Of a DNA stretch of 64,000 nucleotides, positions 1 through 12,700 are shown one piece after another (within the stretch, counting starts at the first letter, position 1; the number at the start of each line of letters is the position of its first letter). The position numbers and the translations under genes are program-made. Source of the stretch: Delphinus delphis. Its lineage: Eukaryota > Chordata > Mammalia > Artiodactyla > Delphinidae. The stretch covers positions 16,857,958-16,921,957 of the forward strand of contig NC_082694.2 of assembly GCF_949987515.2 (NCBI RefSeq). The letters run 5' to 3'. Below the pieces are notes generated by a model, which did no database searches, had not been told where the DNA came from, and worked only from the letters and a program-made list of their open reading frames with translations.

Positions 1-446
1 CCTTGTTGCTTAACTATTTTATATACAGTAGTTTGTTAATCCCACACCCCTAATATGTCCCTCCCCACTTTCCTCTCCTCTTTGGTAATGACAAGTTTGT
101 TTTCTATATCTGTGAGTCTGTTTCTGTTTTGCATATGCATTCATTTGTATTATTTTTTAGATTCCACATGTATGTGATATCATACAGTATTGTCTTTCTC
201 TGACTTACTTCACTAAACATAATATTCTCTAGGTCCATCCACGTTGCAACAAATGACAGTATTTCATTCTTTTTTTGTGACTGCGTAATATTCCATTGTG
301 TGTGTATGTTTAACATATATGTATTATATATATATATGCCACATCTTCTTAATCCAACTGTCTATTAATGGGCACTTGGGTGGCTTCCATGTCTTGGCTA
401 TTGTAAATAGTGCTGTTGTGAGCATCCAGGTGCATGTATTGATATC
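1..446 (-). mobile_element. L1 LINE 3' end, 5'-truncated
   Basis: Reverse complement reads as the end of L1 ORF2 and the start of its 3' UTR. A 70-codon open stretch at 104-316 (-) carries the usual C-terminal ORF2 pattern: an ITQSQKKNE-like start, then ATWMDLEN and SEVSQ. The L1 3' terminus and poly-A lie left of the window, so the copy is cut by the window edge. The right edge is where similarity stops near the phrase 'aggtgcatgtattg'. Dead fragment with no function; distinct from the copy at 1293. Confidence 0.85.
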
Positions 447-1292
447 AATTCTTGACCCCCTCTGTGTCCATGACCTTTGACATATAATTTACACAGTTCT
501 TTCCATCTCTATAGGAAAATTATACTTTCTTGTACCTTAACTTTGGTCAACCATGCTATTTGCCTTGACCAACAATGTCAGCAAACATAAGGCAGAGGCT
601 TGAATAGTGCTTGTGGAACTGTGCACTTTTGCTTAGCTAAGAGAAGAGCATGTCCTGCTCAGCTGATTGTCTTAGCAGGAAGGTGTATAGACACATAGAC
701 ACAGGGAGCTGAGCCAGATCCACAGATCTGAAGCTTGAAGTAGAAGTTACCTCTTTTAAACAAGCTTAGAACAGTTGACCCCCATACTTGTGAGTAAGAA
801 GTAAATCCTCATTGTCTGCCAATTAGATATGGAATTGTTGTTCCACGACAATGCTTACTGATACAGGGTTGATGTTCAAGCATGACCTTTTTGGAAAAGT
901 GACTTATAAATTGGATTTTGACCAAAGAACAGGAATTTTCTAGGAGGAAAAATGGAGTAAGTGTATTCCAGAAGAAAGAATATCAAATACAACAATTCAG
1001 AAATGTGAAATACCATAACTTAACATTTCAGTATCTGGGTCCTGATTGGAGCAAAGAAGGTTAATAAAGGAATCAGAAGAATGATCATAGACATAAGAAA
1101 GAGTGCCCTGTATGCACAAAAGACATCTAAGAAGAAATTTTAAAGTGTTTATTTTTTCCTGAAAGAAGCAAATCCATTGTAGCAATAATTAAAATGATAG
1201 ATTTTTTTTTTCAAGTTTTCTGTGTGTTCTCATTTATTCTACTCTGCTCTCTTAGGAGAGGTAGTTTCTCAAACTGATATCAAGCCATGACT
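447..1292. other. No recognised feature
   Basis: AT-rich sequence with no frame, splice-flanked exon, or repeat family that I can name. The 62-codon frame at 997-1185 (-) looks like chance. A worn LTR between 560 and 900 is possible but not supported. Confidence 0.5.
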
Positions 1293-1825
1293 TTTTTTTT
1301 TAATTGGGGTATAGTTGTTTTATAATGCTGTGTTAGTTTCTACTGTACAACAAAGTGAATTAGTATTCCGTGTGCTATACAGCATGTTCTTATTAGTTAT
1401 CTATTATATATATTAGTGTATATATGTCAATCCCAATCTCCCAATTCATCCCATCCCCTATGCCCCACCCTACTTTCCCCCTTTCGTGTCCATACGTTTG
1501 TTCTCTATGTCTGTGTCTCTATTTCTGCCTTGCAAACAGGTTCATCTGTACTATTGTTTTAGATTCCACATATATGCGTTAATATACAATATTAGTTTTT
1601 CTCTTTCTGACTTATTTCACTCTGTATGACAGTCTCAAGGTCCATCCACATCTCTACAAATGACCCAATTTTGTTCCTTTTTATGGCTGAGTAATATTCC
1701 ATTGTATATATGTACCACATCTTCTTTATCCATTCATCTGTCAATGGACATTTAGTTTTTGTAAATAGTGTTGTAATGAACATTGGGGTGCATGTGTCTT
1801 TTTAAATTATGGTTTTCTCTGGGTT
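1293..1825 (-). mobile_element. L1 LINE 3' end, 5'-truncated
   Basis: A poly-T run at 1292-1301 is the tail on the minus strand. It is followed by the L1 3' UTR, including the 'cagcatgttcttattagttatc' type motif, and by the ORF2 C-terminus at 1592-1783 (-), with MWYIYTMEYYSAIKRNKIG and EMWMDLE. The 3' UTR matches the type in L1 copies A and C. Insertion is 5'-truncated at about 530 bp. I could not find a convincing target-site duplication. Confidence 0.88.
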
Positions 1826-4800
1826 TTATGAAAGTGAAAAAAAAATCACAAAATGGAGAGAATTCTCATTAATTTCATGTCAAAATTATTTTTAAGCAGG
1901 TGAATTTTTCAATACCTAGACTTTTTGCCTCTTACCTATAAAAATCCCTCCTATGACCAATCCCTTCTCATCACAAAGGTTCCCTTTCCATGTTATTCTG
2001 GATATAGTCAATGAGATCCTCTCCTTAGATCTCTTAGGGCTCCTAAACAGACCTTCTCTCTTCCTAATTTAAGTTATAGTGGAAAGATTATTGGACTGAG
2101 AATCAGAAGTTCCTGGCTGCTATCCTGCTAAGACAATGATTTGTTTAAGTCCTTGGACAATCTCTTTTATTGCTTTGGGCATCACATACTCATCTGTGAA
2201 ATCAGAGGTTTTGATTCGATAGATTTTAACATCCCATCCAGCAATAATATCCATATATTCATGTGTCTATCCATCCAACAGATATTCTTTGAGTCTCTAC
2301 TACATGTCTGACCATGTCCTAGATCTTGTTCTCCTTTGGAGGTAAAAGACAGTCAATAAATATACTGATAAATATGAACAATGTGTGATGCCGATGAGGG
2401 TTCTTCAGAAAAATTAAAATGTGATGGGATATGATAGTGATTTGGTGACTGATTTACACTGAGTAGATAGTAAGACATGGTTTCCCTCAGGAAGTGACAT
2501 TTCAGTTGAGAAGCAAACTACAAAAAGAGGCCAGTCTTGTTAAGATGGGGGAAAAGTATGTCTATCCTGAGTGATAATTCTCAAGAATTTATTCAATAAA
2601 TATGGGGGATGGTAGGACTGGGCTATGTGGGGCCGTCGCTAAATTGTCAAATAGTTTCTATTACTGCACTGATTGGTTAGTTCTACACTGACCGCTCAAA
2701 AGACCAAACTGCCTGTAGTGGGAAGGAGGCATAGGGTATGTAGACTAGCAGCACAATAAGTCAAATTACAGAGAGAGTGGGCCCTGAGACATGGATGGAA
2801 GGAAGTAAACCATGAGGGTGCAGCTTAATCACTTGGGAATATAATAGGACCATTAGAGAGCATCTGGGCAGCCCCTCCTCTCAGACAGGGAAATTGAGGC
2901 CCACAGAGGGAGAGTAATTTGCCTAAAGGCACAAGGTTCTACCCTGCATGTCAGGTATTTAATCCCTAAGAATCACTAACTTAAGTAAATCATGAATCAA
3001 GCCTCTGATAGGATTTGCAGATTTGAGGTGGGGGAGGGAGAGTACGCTCCAATATTACTATGGCTGGCTGGAGGGTAGTTACCTGTTATTACCAGATTCC
3101 ACTACTTCTCCATATTCAGGTCCCATTTGGATACAGCAGGACAATTGCAACACTGACACTCACATACATCAATTGAAAGCTTAAAAAAAAAAAAAGAAAA
3201 AAAATAATTCTGGCCTGCTTACTCTATAGCACAGTCTAATTCCCATTGGGCTTATTCTAGAGATCTGAGTCCTAGACTTGACAAAGGAAGTCTTACGTAG
3301 TAGCAGGAAAATGTCAAAATCCTGGAATCACAGTCCAAAGCTCTGTGTTCTTTCCCTTTGTCTGCCCTTTAACCTTTCATTCCCCAGCCTGGAAAATGAC
3401 TATCTCACTTGCCTAGCCTACCACATGTGGTTATCAAGAGTTAAGTAGGGACCTCAGGATAGCATTTTGTATATTAAGCAATAAATGAGAAAGGTGATTG
3501 GATTACTTACTAACTTAAATTATTAATTAGCTGGGTTGCTTCACTTTTCTGGGTCACAGTGGTCTCATTTTTTTTACAAAAGAGGAAATTAGATAAATAA
3601 ACTCTAAGAACCCTTCCAGCTCAAACAGCCTATGATCTGACAAAATGGTAGCCTTAAATCCTTGGAAAAGTATCCTCTATGCCTTTCTTTTTTGCTATGG
3701 GGTTTGCCACTGGCAACCTAATAAATCCTGTGCTAGTGGAGGGAGGATTTCATCACTAGAAAGTTGCTGGTCTTGCTTCACACATATGCAAAACTCTAAG
3801 GGCATTTGAATTGAAGCTGAAAAGGGTGTTTGACCCCACAGCACCCTTTTCTAAAGTTAGCTGACATAGAACCACAATTTCTCAAGTTTATGCTTGAAAA
3901 ATAGCTAGATATTTCTATGATGCCTCTTGCTAGGTTTTCAAATGACCACTTGATGAACCACAAATCTAGCTGGATTTACACAACAGGAGTAGAGCCATTT
4001 ATGAGTTCATGGTCATAGATAACCTATTCTCATTCAGGTTCTCAGGGCAGGATTTTGTAAATTGTTGGATTGGATAAATGCTCCCTGAATAGTAAAGTAA
4101 ACTCATTAGGAACCCATGAAAAATTAACTCTCACTCTGAATCCGGAGATGAATTGGCCAATTCCCTAGATATTTCTGAAGATAACAGGTGCCATGTTGGA
4201 TAGCAACTCTCAAACTTCTTTGTCAGAAGTTCACGTTTGCTACATAAAGCAAAACATAAAAAATGAAAACCACCTTTCTCATTTGCTCTGTTTCAAAAGG
4301 AGGAAAAAATTCACCTTTATTTAATTGTAGAAGAAGTGTTACTGTACAAGCAGATTTGGGGAAATTACATATCTATCTCTTAGCAGTGGGGCCTGGTGAT
4401 ATGTAATTTTTTACTTGAAAATATAACTTAAATCCCAGTTATTTGAAAATAATCAGTCAAAAATCCTGATAACCATGTATACCACTCTGCATGGTAGATT
4501 TACAAAAAAAAACCAAACAAACAAACAAAAAAGAAAACTAAAACCAAACATAATTGATAATGATAAAATAAAACTCATAATATTTCAACACTGAGAAATA
4601 AGAATGTCAGCAAATGGAAACCATGGCCTACTGAAGACAACACTGATAATATATTGACAACCCTTTTGCTTTGTTACTGATGATCTTCACGTATAAAACC
4701 CACAGGATCACCAAGAATTGTAGAGCAGAAAGGCTTAGCAGAATACTGAATTATATATAGTCTCCAGTAAACTCTTGTAATATCCTAGTTTTCAAGTTCT

Positions 4801-5139
4801 ATTAACCCTTGATAACTACCATAGGAGGTCAGTAGTTCTAAGTCATCTTCATCATTGCAAACCTGAGTCTACTACAGAATGGCTTATCGTTCACCTTACA
4901 ACTGAAGAAAGTTTGTAGACTAGGAGAGAGATGTCAAGGTTCCTATTGTGGACTAATTGTCAGATGGTTAATAGTACTTAAATGCTTTTTACGTGGAAGC
5001 TTTTGTGTTCCATATGAGACTATATTTTAGTGTAAAATGAATCATATTCTCTCTCAGTGGATCACTTAATTCCAAGAAATGGGGACTTAATCAAGTACTT
5101 ACCAAAGATTATGATTTCAATTTAGTAATTACCTGAGAG
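1826..5139. other. Mostly unassigned, worn MIR/L2 patches
   Basis: No gene seen. Short degraded MIR-like segments can be read at about 2110-2230 (-), 2870-2960 (+; 'gacagggaaattgaggcccacagag' type core) and 3400-3600 (-). An L2/MIR-like patch starts near 2265 ('tactacatgtctgacc'). A-rich runs lie at 3183-3206 and 4503-4550. The remainder is AT-rich sequence without a frame over 60 codons. Confidence 0.5.
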
Positions 5140-5390
5140 AGAGAGAGGAAGGGAATATTACTAATTCCTCACTAAATATCAGGAATTTTGCTAATGTTTT
5201 ACATATGTCACATTTTTTAATCTTTTAAGCAATCCCATGAGATATTTACTATTTGTATTGATTTATAGACTGGGAAGCAGAGACTCAGAATGTTACTTAA
5301 TTTGCTCAAATTCATACAACTAGTAAGTCTTGGACCCGGGATTTGAAGCAGTATCTTTCAGCTTCAAAAGTCTGTTCTTTTCATATTATT
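5140..5390 (+). mobile_element. MIR SINE
   Basis: The MIR core and 3' part are readable in order: a worn '..aggaattttgctaatgtttta' segment, 'caatcccatgagatattta', 'agactgggaagcagagactcag', then 'tcatacaactagtaagtc' and 'gacccgggatttgaa'. This is the ancient mammal-wide tRNA-derived SINE and has no coding role. Divergence is high, so the ends are approximate. Confidence 0.8.
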
Positions 5391-6239
5391 GATCCTACAA
5401 AGGTGACAGATATCTTTCCCCAACATTTAGTACACATACTTTTCAACATTCTTACCATTGTTAGAATAGATTTGTCCATAATGTTCCTCATGGTCTGGAG
5501 ACTACTGCATCCATGAATGGCCAGCATTCAGGTTTAGCACATGGTGTGAGTTCCTTGAGAACTTTTTTAAAAAAATAGAATATACCAATTCCAGAATTTC
5601 CACAAAACAACACAAGGAAAAAAATTTTTTTTCTATCTTCTTTTTAAGAATCAAAGGAGTGGAGAACTTGGTAAGTGTCATCAACTAATCATTTGAAAAG
5701 AAGACCAATGAGAGTAACATTTAGTTTCCTGGGCTTGTGATGAAATTTCAAAGCCAGCAACATCACATTTCATCTCCCCAAATCCCATAGATCTACTCCA
5801 CCCAAGAATGCCACTGGAGGATTCGGATGCTTTTGAGAGCAGAATATCAAAGAACACACAATGAATAAGTTATAAAAGTGGGGAGAGTCTTTAGCCACTT
5901 TCCTTTTGGAGTACGGTGTTCCAGAGATAACTCTACAGTGAAGACAGGTGAAGATAAACATCTCACTACTGTGAGCATAGCACCAGGAGCCCTGCCAGAT
6001 AATTTATGTGCATAAGTGTCTATAATTACACATGTTCATACATATTCATTCCCATGCTCCTAATTTTAGAGACGGGAGAAGTGAATAAATTGAGTAGTAA
6101 TTTGATTGTATTTGATTCACCTGGCTCTCCAAGTGCCTTATAAAGGTCCCAGAGTAAGTTTCCACTAATAGAGAATTCAGTTCAGCCTGAGACCTTGGGG
6201 AGTAATAGATAGACTGATGATGGAGTGATTGAGTCATTC
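5391..6239. other. No recognised feature
   Basis: Unassigned sequence. Three minus-strand frames of 60-63 codons (5502, 5770, 6046) share no recognisable domain and show no exon signals. Confidence 0.45.
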
Positions 6240-6800
6240 ATTTACTCAAATGTTTTATTTATTTATTCACTCATTCAACAATTATACCTGATTCTGCCCA
6301 GGCACAATGCTGGGTATAGAAGACATCCAGGTTGATAAGTGATTGGACCAGTAACATGTCTATTCTTGGTGGGAAGCTGGTCTGGTCATGAAGGCATTGA
6401 TTACAGGACAATGTGGCCAAGTGCTAAAGTAATCCAACACGGGCTTGAGTTTTAATAATGATTTCCTAGAGATGGAGAAATCTGAGCTGCTTTTTGAAGG
6501 AGGGTTAAGAGCTATCTGGATGATGAAGCATGGAGGGCATTCCAGATGTAGACACAGCAGAAGTAAGGTCCTTTAGATTTTCAGCAATTTTGTACCATGA
6601 GAAGGAAATGGGGAGAATGGTTGAAAAAGGGGTCCCAAGTCAGATGGTTACCTCACCTAAAAACTAGGATGGGGCCTGGAAGGGTTTTAAGCTGGGGTAA
6701 TACACTAGATTCATCTCTGAAAGATCACTTAGGCTCCTGTGCAGAGAGGGAGGATTGGATTTGTATAAACTCTGGGCAGAGTGTCGAGCTAGAAAGCTAC
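6240..6800. mobile_element. Ancient L2/MIR-like sequence
   Basis: Begins with a 'tcattcaacaattatacctg..aggcacaatgctgggtatag' segment typical of ancient LINE/SINE tails. It continues with the 'gagcattccag' type motif (6530-6545) that recurs in similar form near 12180-12500 and 15395-15720. High divergence; I cannot assign subfamily or strand firmly. Confidence 0.4.
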
Positions 6801-8860
6801 GGGAGAAATTCACACAAGGAATGATGAAACTCAGAACTTAATTCATAAGAATAGAGACTGTAGGAAGGAGGGGGAGGTTTGATAGATATAAGAAAGGTAA
6901 AAATTATACAACTTGGGGATATTATGGTAAAGGAGAGAAGATAGGATGGTAAACAATGTTCCTATTTAGGTAATTGGAGGATTAGGATTTTATTCTTGAG
7001 ATCACAATGGAAAGAACAGTTTTGGGGAGGACTGTGCATCAAATTAGCTTAAGAACATGGTAAGTTGAAGAAGAGAAGTCACAGAATTTATGCTGAGCTG
7101 AGGCTTGGCCACACTATCGAACTAGGACTATTTTCAGACCCCTGGGAAGCCTAGAGCATTAGCCAGCTGTGTCTGCCTATTTTACATAGAGGAGATGCCA
7201 TCTTGGGGCTTTAACTGTGATCCCAACCTGTTTACTTGGTGATCCTCAAATGTGTCTACTTTTTTTTGTTCCTTGGCCTCATGGCTAAGGTTTGTTTCTC
7301 ATAATTCATTACATCATCCTACACTCAATGCAATGAACTTATTTTCTCTTATTTCAATAACTGCTTCAGCCTGGCACTCTTAATGTGCTTTTTACCTTCC
7401 TGTCTTTGCCTGGATGTCCTTAAGACTCTCACCCTTTCCCAGACTATAAAAATTGCTCTTGGAACTCTATTCTTGACTTCAGCATGAGTGTCTCCTGTCT
7501 TCCTGATCCTAAGTTGTCTCATCTTTCCCTAAGCACACCCTGGATAAGGCTGTTCCCAGGGCTCTGTCAGATGGCACTGGACTCTATTTGCACTAGAACG
7601 ATTTCTCTTCCTGTTTGCTTCCCACTCCTGCAGGAGCCTCCAGCGGGCTGAGCAGCCAGTGTCAACACTAAGCTCTTTTCCTTAGATATACAATGTCCAC
7701 CATTTGCTGTTGACTCATTTACTACCCTGGAGTTTGTGGAATGAAGGGATAAAGAGAGATCACAGAGGTTTGTTCTGCGAGGGAGCCAGGGAAGGGAGGT
7801 CTGTCATTTCCTTCTTCCCAAGCCATGCTGGGCAGAAGCCAGAAGCCAGGCCATTTAGTTTAGGGGAGAAATAAAGAACATCCAAATGACTGGCAAAGGC
7901 TCTGGAATTGTACTGCCAAGCCCTAGTGACCTGGGCATCAGGAAGAGGAAGTGTGTTAAGACAATAGGGAAGTGGAGAAATCAGCTGAGCCTGAAACAAC
8001 ACAGAGGAGGGCATATCCAGAGGGACAGACATGTGGGTTAACCTTACTTGAGATGTGTTTGCCAAGACCATGCTGGGAATCACAGCATCACACAGTCACA
8101 GACCCTTGGAGCTAGGAAGATTGTGAGATCATATTGGAAAGCCCATGGAGGGAATGTGGGTGGCCTAAATGAGTGAGTAAGTAGGGATGATGGCAGATGG
8201 TGAGTGATAACCCTGCACACAGACAATAGATTACAGACAATATGCAGCAAGATGTCCTGGTGTTGCAAGACCTTCACATTTTTCAAGAAAAGCCAGAAAT
8301 CTGGATTTTATGTAAACTTTTATGACTTCTAAATGCTGTCAAATAATTAAAATTGCTTTCAAATCCAGTAAAATACAAAACACATCTGTGAGCTGGATGT
8401 AGCTGCCAATTTAAATGGTTCCTGTATATTTAAGGTGATAATAGCTGAGGCCCAGCAAAATGAGTGGATTTCTCCAAGGTCCAGTAATTGTAGAAGGGCA
8501 AGTAGGTGATGGTTTAGCATGCTGTTTTCCTTCCCTCCCTCTTTCCAATCCAACACTCTGTGGAGACATGGGAACGTAAAGTATTCTATCTTCTTCCCAA
8601 AGAAAAGTGATGGGATGGGGCAAAAGACCCTGCTTCTTGACTTTCTATTGGCTTGGCCCCTCCTCTGTGAGGGTGGCTACTGTTCAGTACAGTGAAAATG
8701 GAAAGAGACCTGGATAGCATTCTAGCACAGGCTTAGCCATTAACCTTGCATCCTTGGAAAATTCTCTTCTCCTCTTTGGACATCATTGTCTTCATAGATT
8801 TAATGAGGCTCTCAGCCTTATAACTTCCAAGTTCCCTAATAAGTCTAATCCAAGTGAACC
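6801..8860. other. Mostly unassigned; possible MIR remnant
   Basis: No gene supported. A minus-strand frame of 107 codons (7760-8083) has no domain I know. The stretch 7100-7660 has an LTR-like look ('gactataaaaattgctc' near 7440) but no terminal pairs. A MIR-like piece on the minus strand lies around 8730-8800 ('cttggaaaattctcttctcctctt'). Confidence 0.4.
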
Positions 8861-9358
8861 TTTTACTGAACACAAGTTCATGTACCTGATGCACAGTAAA
8901 GCCAAACAAACCAAAACATCAGAGTTTGGAGCAGAGAAAGGTTTATTGTAGGGCCATGTAAGGAGATGGGTGGCTCAGGCTCAAAAAACCCCAAACTCCC
9001 CAAAGGGTTTCAGCAGAGCACTTCTAAAGGCAAGGAGAGAGAGGGGCTTTGTTAGCTGTTGCAAACTTCTTGGTGTCGGAATACTTTGCTCTTACAGCTA
9101 TTCATGTAGGTCAGGTCATGATGTTCCTGTAAAACTCCAACAAGACAAATGTTATTCTCTGTTCTGCAACTTTTTATCTCTAGATGAATGGACTCTCAGA
9201 ACCCTGAGAATAGGCAATCCTGTATATTTCAGGCTATAGGCAATATTCTTTTACAAAAGGTGCAGAGCCAGCATGACTAAGAACAGGCAACAAAGAACAA
9301 GGGTTAAAGTAAAAGGAACAGATCTAATATGGAGTCAGATTTGCTTTTACCTATTACA
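8861..9358 (-). mobile_element. ERV-type LTR (group member 1)
   Basis: Solo LTR in minus orientation. It matches the LTR at 21086-21557 along its whole length: 'gagtttggagcagagaaagg', 'caagacaaatgttattctctg', 'caatcctgtatatttcaggc' and 'gtaaaaggaacagatctaat' are shared. The poly-A signal AATAAA reads on the minus strand at about 8941 ('aggtttattgtagg'). The minus-strand start 'tgtaatag' is at 9358. The 3' end is eroded, and the flanking four bases do not match, so no TSD. No internal viral genes accompany it. Confidence 0.75.
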
Positions 9359-10099
9359 ATTACAAGTTTGCTTTAAATATCTAAGTCCTCATGTCAGAAC
9401 CTTTGTTAGCATTCCCTTCTGCTGGATTCTTCCCACTCCTCATTCCCTGCCCCCATCTGCACTCTTATTCTGACTACCTGGTGTTTCTGTGCTGCTCCCC
9501 AAAGCCTGGAGTTCTGTTGGTATGTACCACTGGAATCCACCCTTCATTGCCTATAAGATCCATTTCAAATCCTTTTTACCACCAAAACTCACCTATCCAG
9601 GTAGAGAACTAGCATGCCTAAATATTGGAAATGGGTAAATAAATTTCTCAGCATATGAATATTAAACTGAAAAACTTAGGAAAAATATTAGAGCTAATGA
9701 GAGTTGAGTAAAATGGTCATTAAAAAATAAATACACAAAAGTCTGTATTTTTTCTCTAGATTAGCCATAGCCAGTTAGACACACACACACCCCTCTCCTA
9801 CAAAAGATCTTAAAAAGAAATTTACAGAACCTACATGAGGAAAACTGCAAACCTTTACCATGGTGCATAAAAGAAGATGGGAATAAATGTCTATGCAGGA
9901 GAAACCATATTGTAACAGATGTGCCCCAAGTTAATCTATAAATTCAGTGAATTCCTTCCAATTCAGTACATTAATAGAATATCAATAAAATTTTAATCAC
10001 ATTTTAGATGTAGTGTAGAGGTAGCTATAAAATGACTCTCAGCTTTATTAGAGAAATGAAGTACTACCTACCAAATATATTCAGACTCCAATCATGTTT
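9359..10099. other. Unassigned, some L1/L2-like patches
   Basis: Pyrimidine-rich 9400-9610 resembles L2 weakly. 9640-10020 has A-rich L1-like phrases ('cagtacattaatagaatatcaataaaa'). A short CA run lies at 9780-9792. No gene seen. Confidence 0.35.
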
Positions 10100-10440
10100 C
10101 TTTCCATCTCTTTTGGTCCAAGTCATCAGCATTCCTCATGTGGATCACTGTCATAGTCTTGTAAAAAGCTTGTGCTCCAACCCCTTCCCCTATCAGTCTG
10201 CTCTCAATACTGCTTCCGGTAAAGTCCTGTTAAAATGTTAGTTAGATCGTGTTACGTTTCTGATCAAAATCTTCTGATGGCTTCACAGATATTTGAGAGT
10301 AAAAATAAAATTATCCCAATAGCCTGTAGTGAACTACATGATCTGACTCCTGTTATGGACATGTTTCAAATTCTACTCCTCCCACTGCCCACTCTGCCCA
10401 GGAATACTGGTCTCCTGGGCGTTCCTCAAAGGCACCCTAA
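10100..10440 (+). mobile_element. L2 LINE fragment
   Basis: Recognisable L2 3' region: 'tgttaaaatgttagttagatcgtgtta', 'tgatggcttcacagat', 'tgaactacatgatctgactcctgtta', 'ggtctcctgggcgttcctcaa'. These match, in order, the L2 phrases for repressible-length terminal sequence seen again at 30020-31360. Highly diverged, no open frame of meaning. Confidence 0.65.
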
Positions 10441-11120
10441 ATGTAAAATTGTACAATGGTGCAGCTGCTTGGAAAATAAATTGGTTGTTCCTCAAAATGC
10501 CAAACATAGAGTTACCATATGACCCAGTGATTCTACTGCTAAGTATGCACTCAAGAGAAATTAAAACGTAAGTCTACACAAAGACGTACACAGATATTCA
10601 TAGCAACGTTATTCATAATAGCTAAAAGTACAAGCAGCCCAAATGTCCATCAACACATGAGTGGCTAGAGAATGTGGTATATCCCTGAAAGGAATATTAT
10701 TAGTTGATAAATTAGCTAAGAATGAAGTACTGGTTCATGCTAAAACATGGCTGAACCTTGAAAACTATGCTAAATGAAAGGATCTAGTCACAGAAGACCA
10801 CTTACTGTATGAAGTTATTTATATGAAATGTTCATAATAGGAAAATCTGTAGAGACAGAAAGTAGATTAGTGGTTGCCTAGGGCTGTGGTGGTGGTGGTG
10901 GTGGTGGTGGTGGTGTGTTTGTATGTGAGTGGGGGTGTGTGTATGTGTGTGGTGAGGGAAGGAAATGGGAGAATGACTGCTAATCATTACAGGGCACCTT
11001 TTTTAAGTGATAAAAATCTTCTAAAATTGTTCACGGTGATGGTGGTATAACTCTGTGAATATACTAAAAACTATTAAACTGCATAATTTAAATGGGTCAA
11101 TTGTATATGTGAATGAATAA
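10441..11120 (+). mobile_element. Ancient L1 3' end
   Basis: Reads as the L1 ORF2 tail and 3' UTR in plus orientation: 'ttaccatatgacccagtgattctactgct', 'acacaaagacgtacacagatattcatagca', 'cccaaatgtccatcaaca', then 'gatctagtcacagaagacca' and 'aactattaaactgcataatttaaatggg' near the end. Diverged much more than L1 A-C, consistent with an old L1M-type copy. A (GTG)10 microsatellite sits in its 3' UTR. Confidence 0.8.
10886..10915 (+). repeat. (GTG)10 microsatellite
   Basis: Thirty bases of perfect GTG repeat, followed by GT/GGTG-rich sequence to about 10955. It lies within the old L1 3' UTR, where G-rich tracts are usual. Potentially length-variable. Confidence 0.95.
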
Positions 11121-11310
11121 ACAAAGCTGTTAAAAAGGTAAAATGATTGTTTATGAAGGGCTTTTACATATACGATCTCATCCTTTCCTCGAATGACCAG
11201 GAGAGTGTGTGCTATGGCCATGGGGTCACCTCCATTGTGCAGAGGAGAAACCCAAGTCTCAGGTTAGCCACTCCACTAGTAAGTGAATCATCTAAAAATG
11301 AGGGTTTCTG
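11121..11310 (+). mobile_element. MIR SINE
   Basis: MIR order is visible: 'gggcttttacatatacgatctcatcc', 'gccatggggtcacctccattgtgcagagg', 'aacccaagtctcagg', 'ccactccactagtaagtg'. Worn copy. Confidence 0.6.
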
Positions 11311-12179
11311 GCTTCACATTTCATGTTAGCCCCTCTTCCCACTTCTTCTTACTTCTTTGCCCCTCTGATTTCTACTTTTAGACCTGGGCTCTGAGCCACT
11401 TCTGATGAGTGCTTCATTCTCCATTTGTATTTTCTTCACCATGACCAGCATCTTATTCATTAATTCATTTATTTGTTCATTGTAAAACATGAAGACTATT
11501 CTCTAAGCAGACTGCCAGAAATCTGAATTATTTCACAATCAAGGGTTTTGAAGATTCTGAAAGCGATGGTCCTTCATGAGAAATACCTTCTGGGCTCCTT
11601 ATTGATTATGGAGTCAGGCTACAATTCTGTCAGATGATCTATCTGCCAGGAGAGTTAACCTCATGTGGCCTTGTTTTGACATACTCATTTCATTTCATGG
11701 CTTCTTTCCTAAAGTTTTACCTCAATGACACTCTCTAAGCTGGTTATTCTTTCTGTCTGTCATCCATATATCTCTAATACTCTAAAAACTATACTTTTTC
11801 TTTCTTTCTATCTTTTTTCTGTATTTCTTTTAATTTTTCTAATACCTATTTGAGGAAGGAATAAATAAATGAGTGCCTGGCACATAGGATTTTAAGAAAG
11901 GGACTGGCAAATCCAACTTTTTCATTCAGGGGATTATCTCTAGTCGCAGAGGGGAGGATATACTGGGTGGAGAAGAGATTAGATACTGAAAACCAGCTAG
12001 TGGATCCTTATTATTTTTGCCAGTCAGCTGTGGTTGTTTATTTTGATGATCAAAAGTCTTTCAAGATACCAAAGTGACATTCAGGTCATCAGAAATTTAA
12101 TTAAGTTTTTTGTTACTTGAGTTCTAAGATCACTAATCTAGAAACTGGCACTAAATCACCCAGTCCCAGATCATACTAG
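11311..12179. other. No recognised feature
   Basis: Unassigned AT-rich sequence with pyrimidine-rich runs at 11795-11840. No frame, repeat or RNA gene that I can support. Confidence 0.45.
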
Positions 12180-12500
12180 ATTCACTTGTTTATTTATTTG
12201 TTCAGCAAATCCTTGCATAGCATCTACTCTGTTCTTGGCATTATGAAACTGGGTGTGCATCAGGGGACAAAACAGGCATAGTTCTGATACTACGGTCCAG
12301 TGACAGACAACAGACAAACCAGCAAGTAAATATGAAAGTGGATACATGAATGAACTATACTTATGTGGACTGGAACTGAATTTCTGGATAAAGGAGTAAT
12401 GGAGAATGAAATTAGTGAGATTAGGAAGAGCAGCCAAAGCAAGACAAGCCTTAAATGCCAAATTGGGCCAGTGGTGAGGATGACAATAACAATGATGATG
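12180..12500. mobile_element. Ancient L2/MIR-like sequence
   Basis: Opening 'tttatttgttcagcaaatccttgcatag..ctactctgttcttggcatta' resembles the common ancient tail motif, followed by 'gacagacaacagacaaaccagc'. Similar in layout to 6240-6800 and 15395-15720. The 96-codon minus-strand frame here (12171-12461) is antisense repeat sequence. Confidence 0.4.
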
Positions 12501-12700
12501 ACGATGATACTAATGTTAGCAATAATGCTTTGTTATCAGGCCATGCTGTTACTTTTACAAAATGTTTTCATAACTGTTTAATTCTTGCTCTTGTCTAAAT
12601 GAAATGTGAGCTGCACAAAGAAGTAAAGTGAGTCATTTGTAGTTACAGAATTTCTAGTGGCAGAGGTGGTGGTAGAACCATCTCTTGTGATTCTCTTTCT
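12500..12700 (+). mobile_element. MIR SINE, worn
   Basis: 'ttgttatcaggccatgctgttacttttac', 'aagaagtaaagtgagtcatttgtagttacagaatttctagtgg', 'gtggtggtagaacc' follow the MIR order. Preceded by a short imperfect GAT repeat at 12492-12510. Confidence 0.5.

Noticed and set aside
16..480. 60-codon plus frame at 298-480
   Set aside because: Antisense of an L1 ORF2 tail.
7100..7660. LTR-like stretch with a TATA-like box
   Set aside because: No terminal TG/CA pair, no TSD and no second copy in the window.
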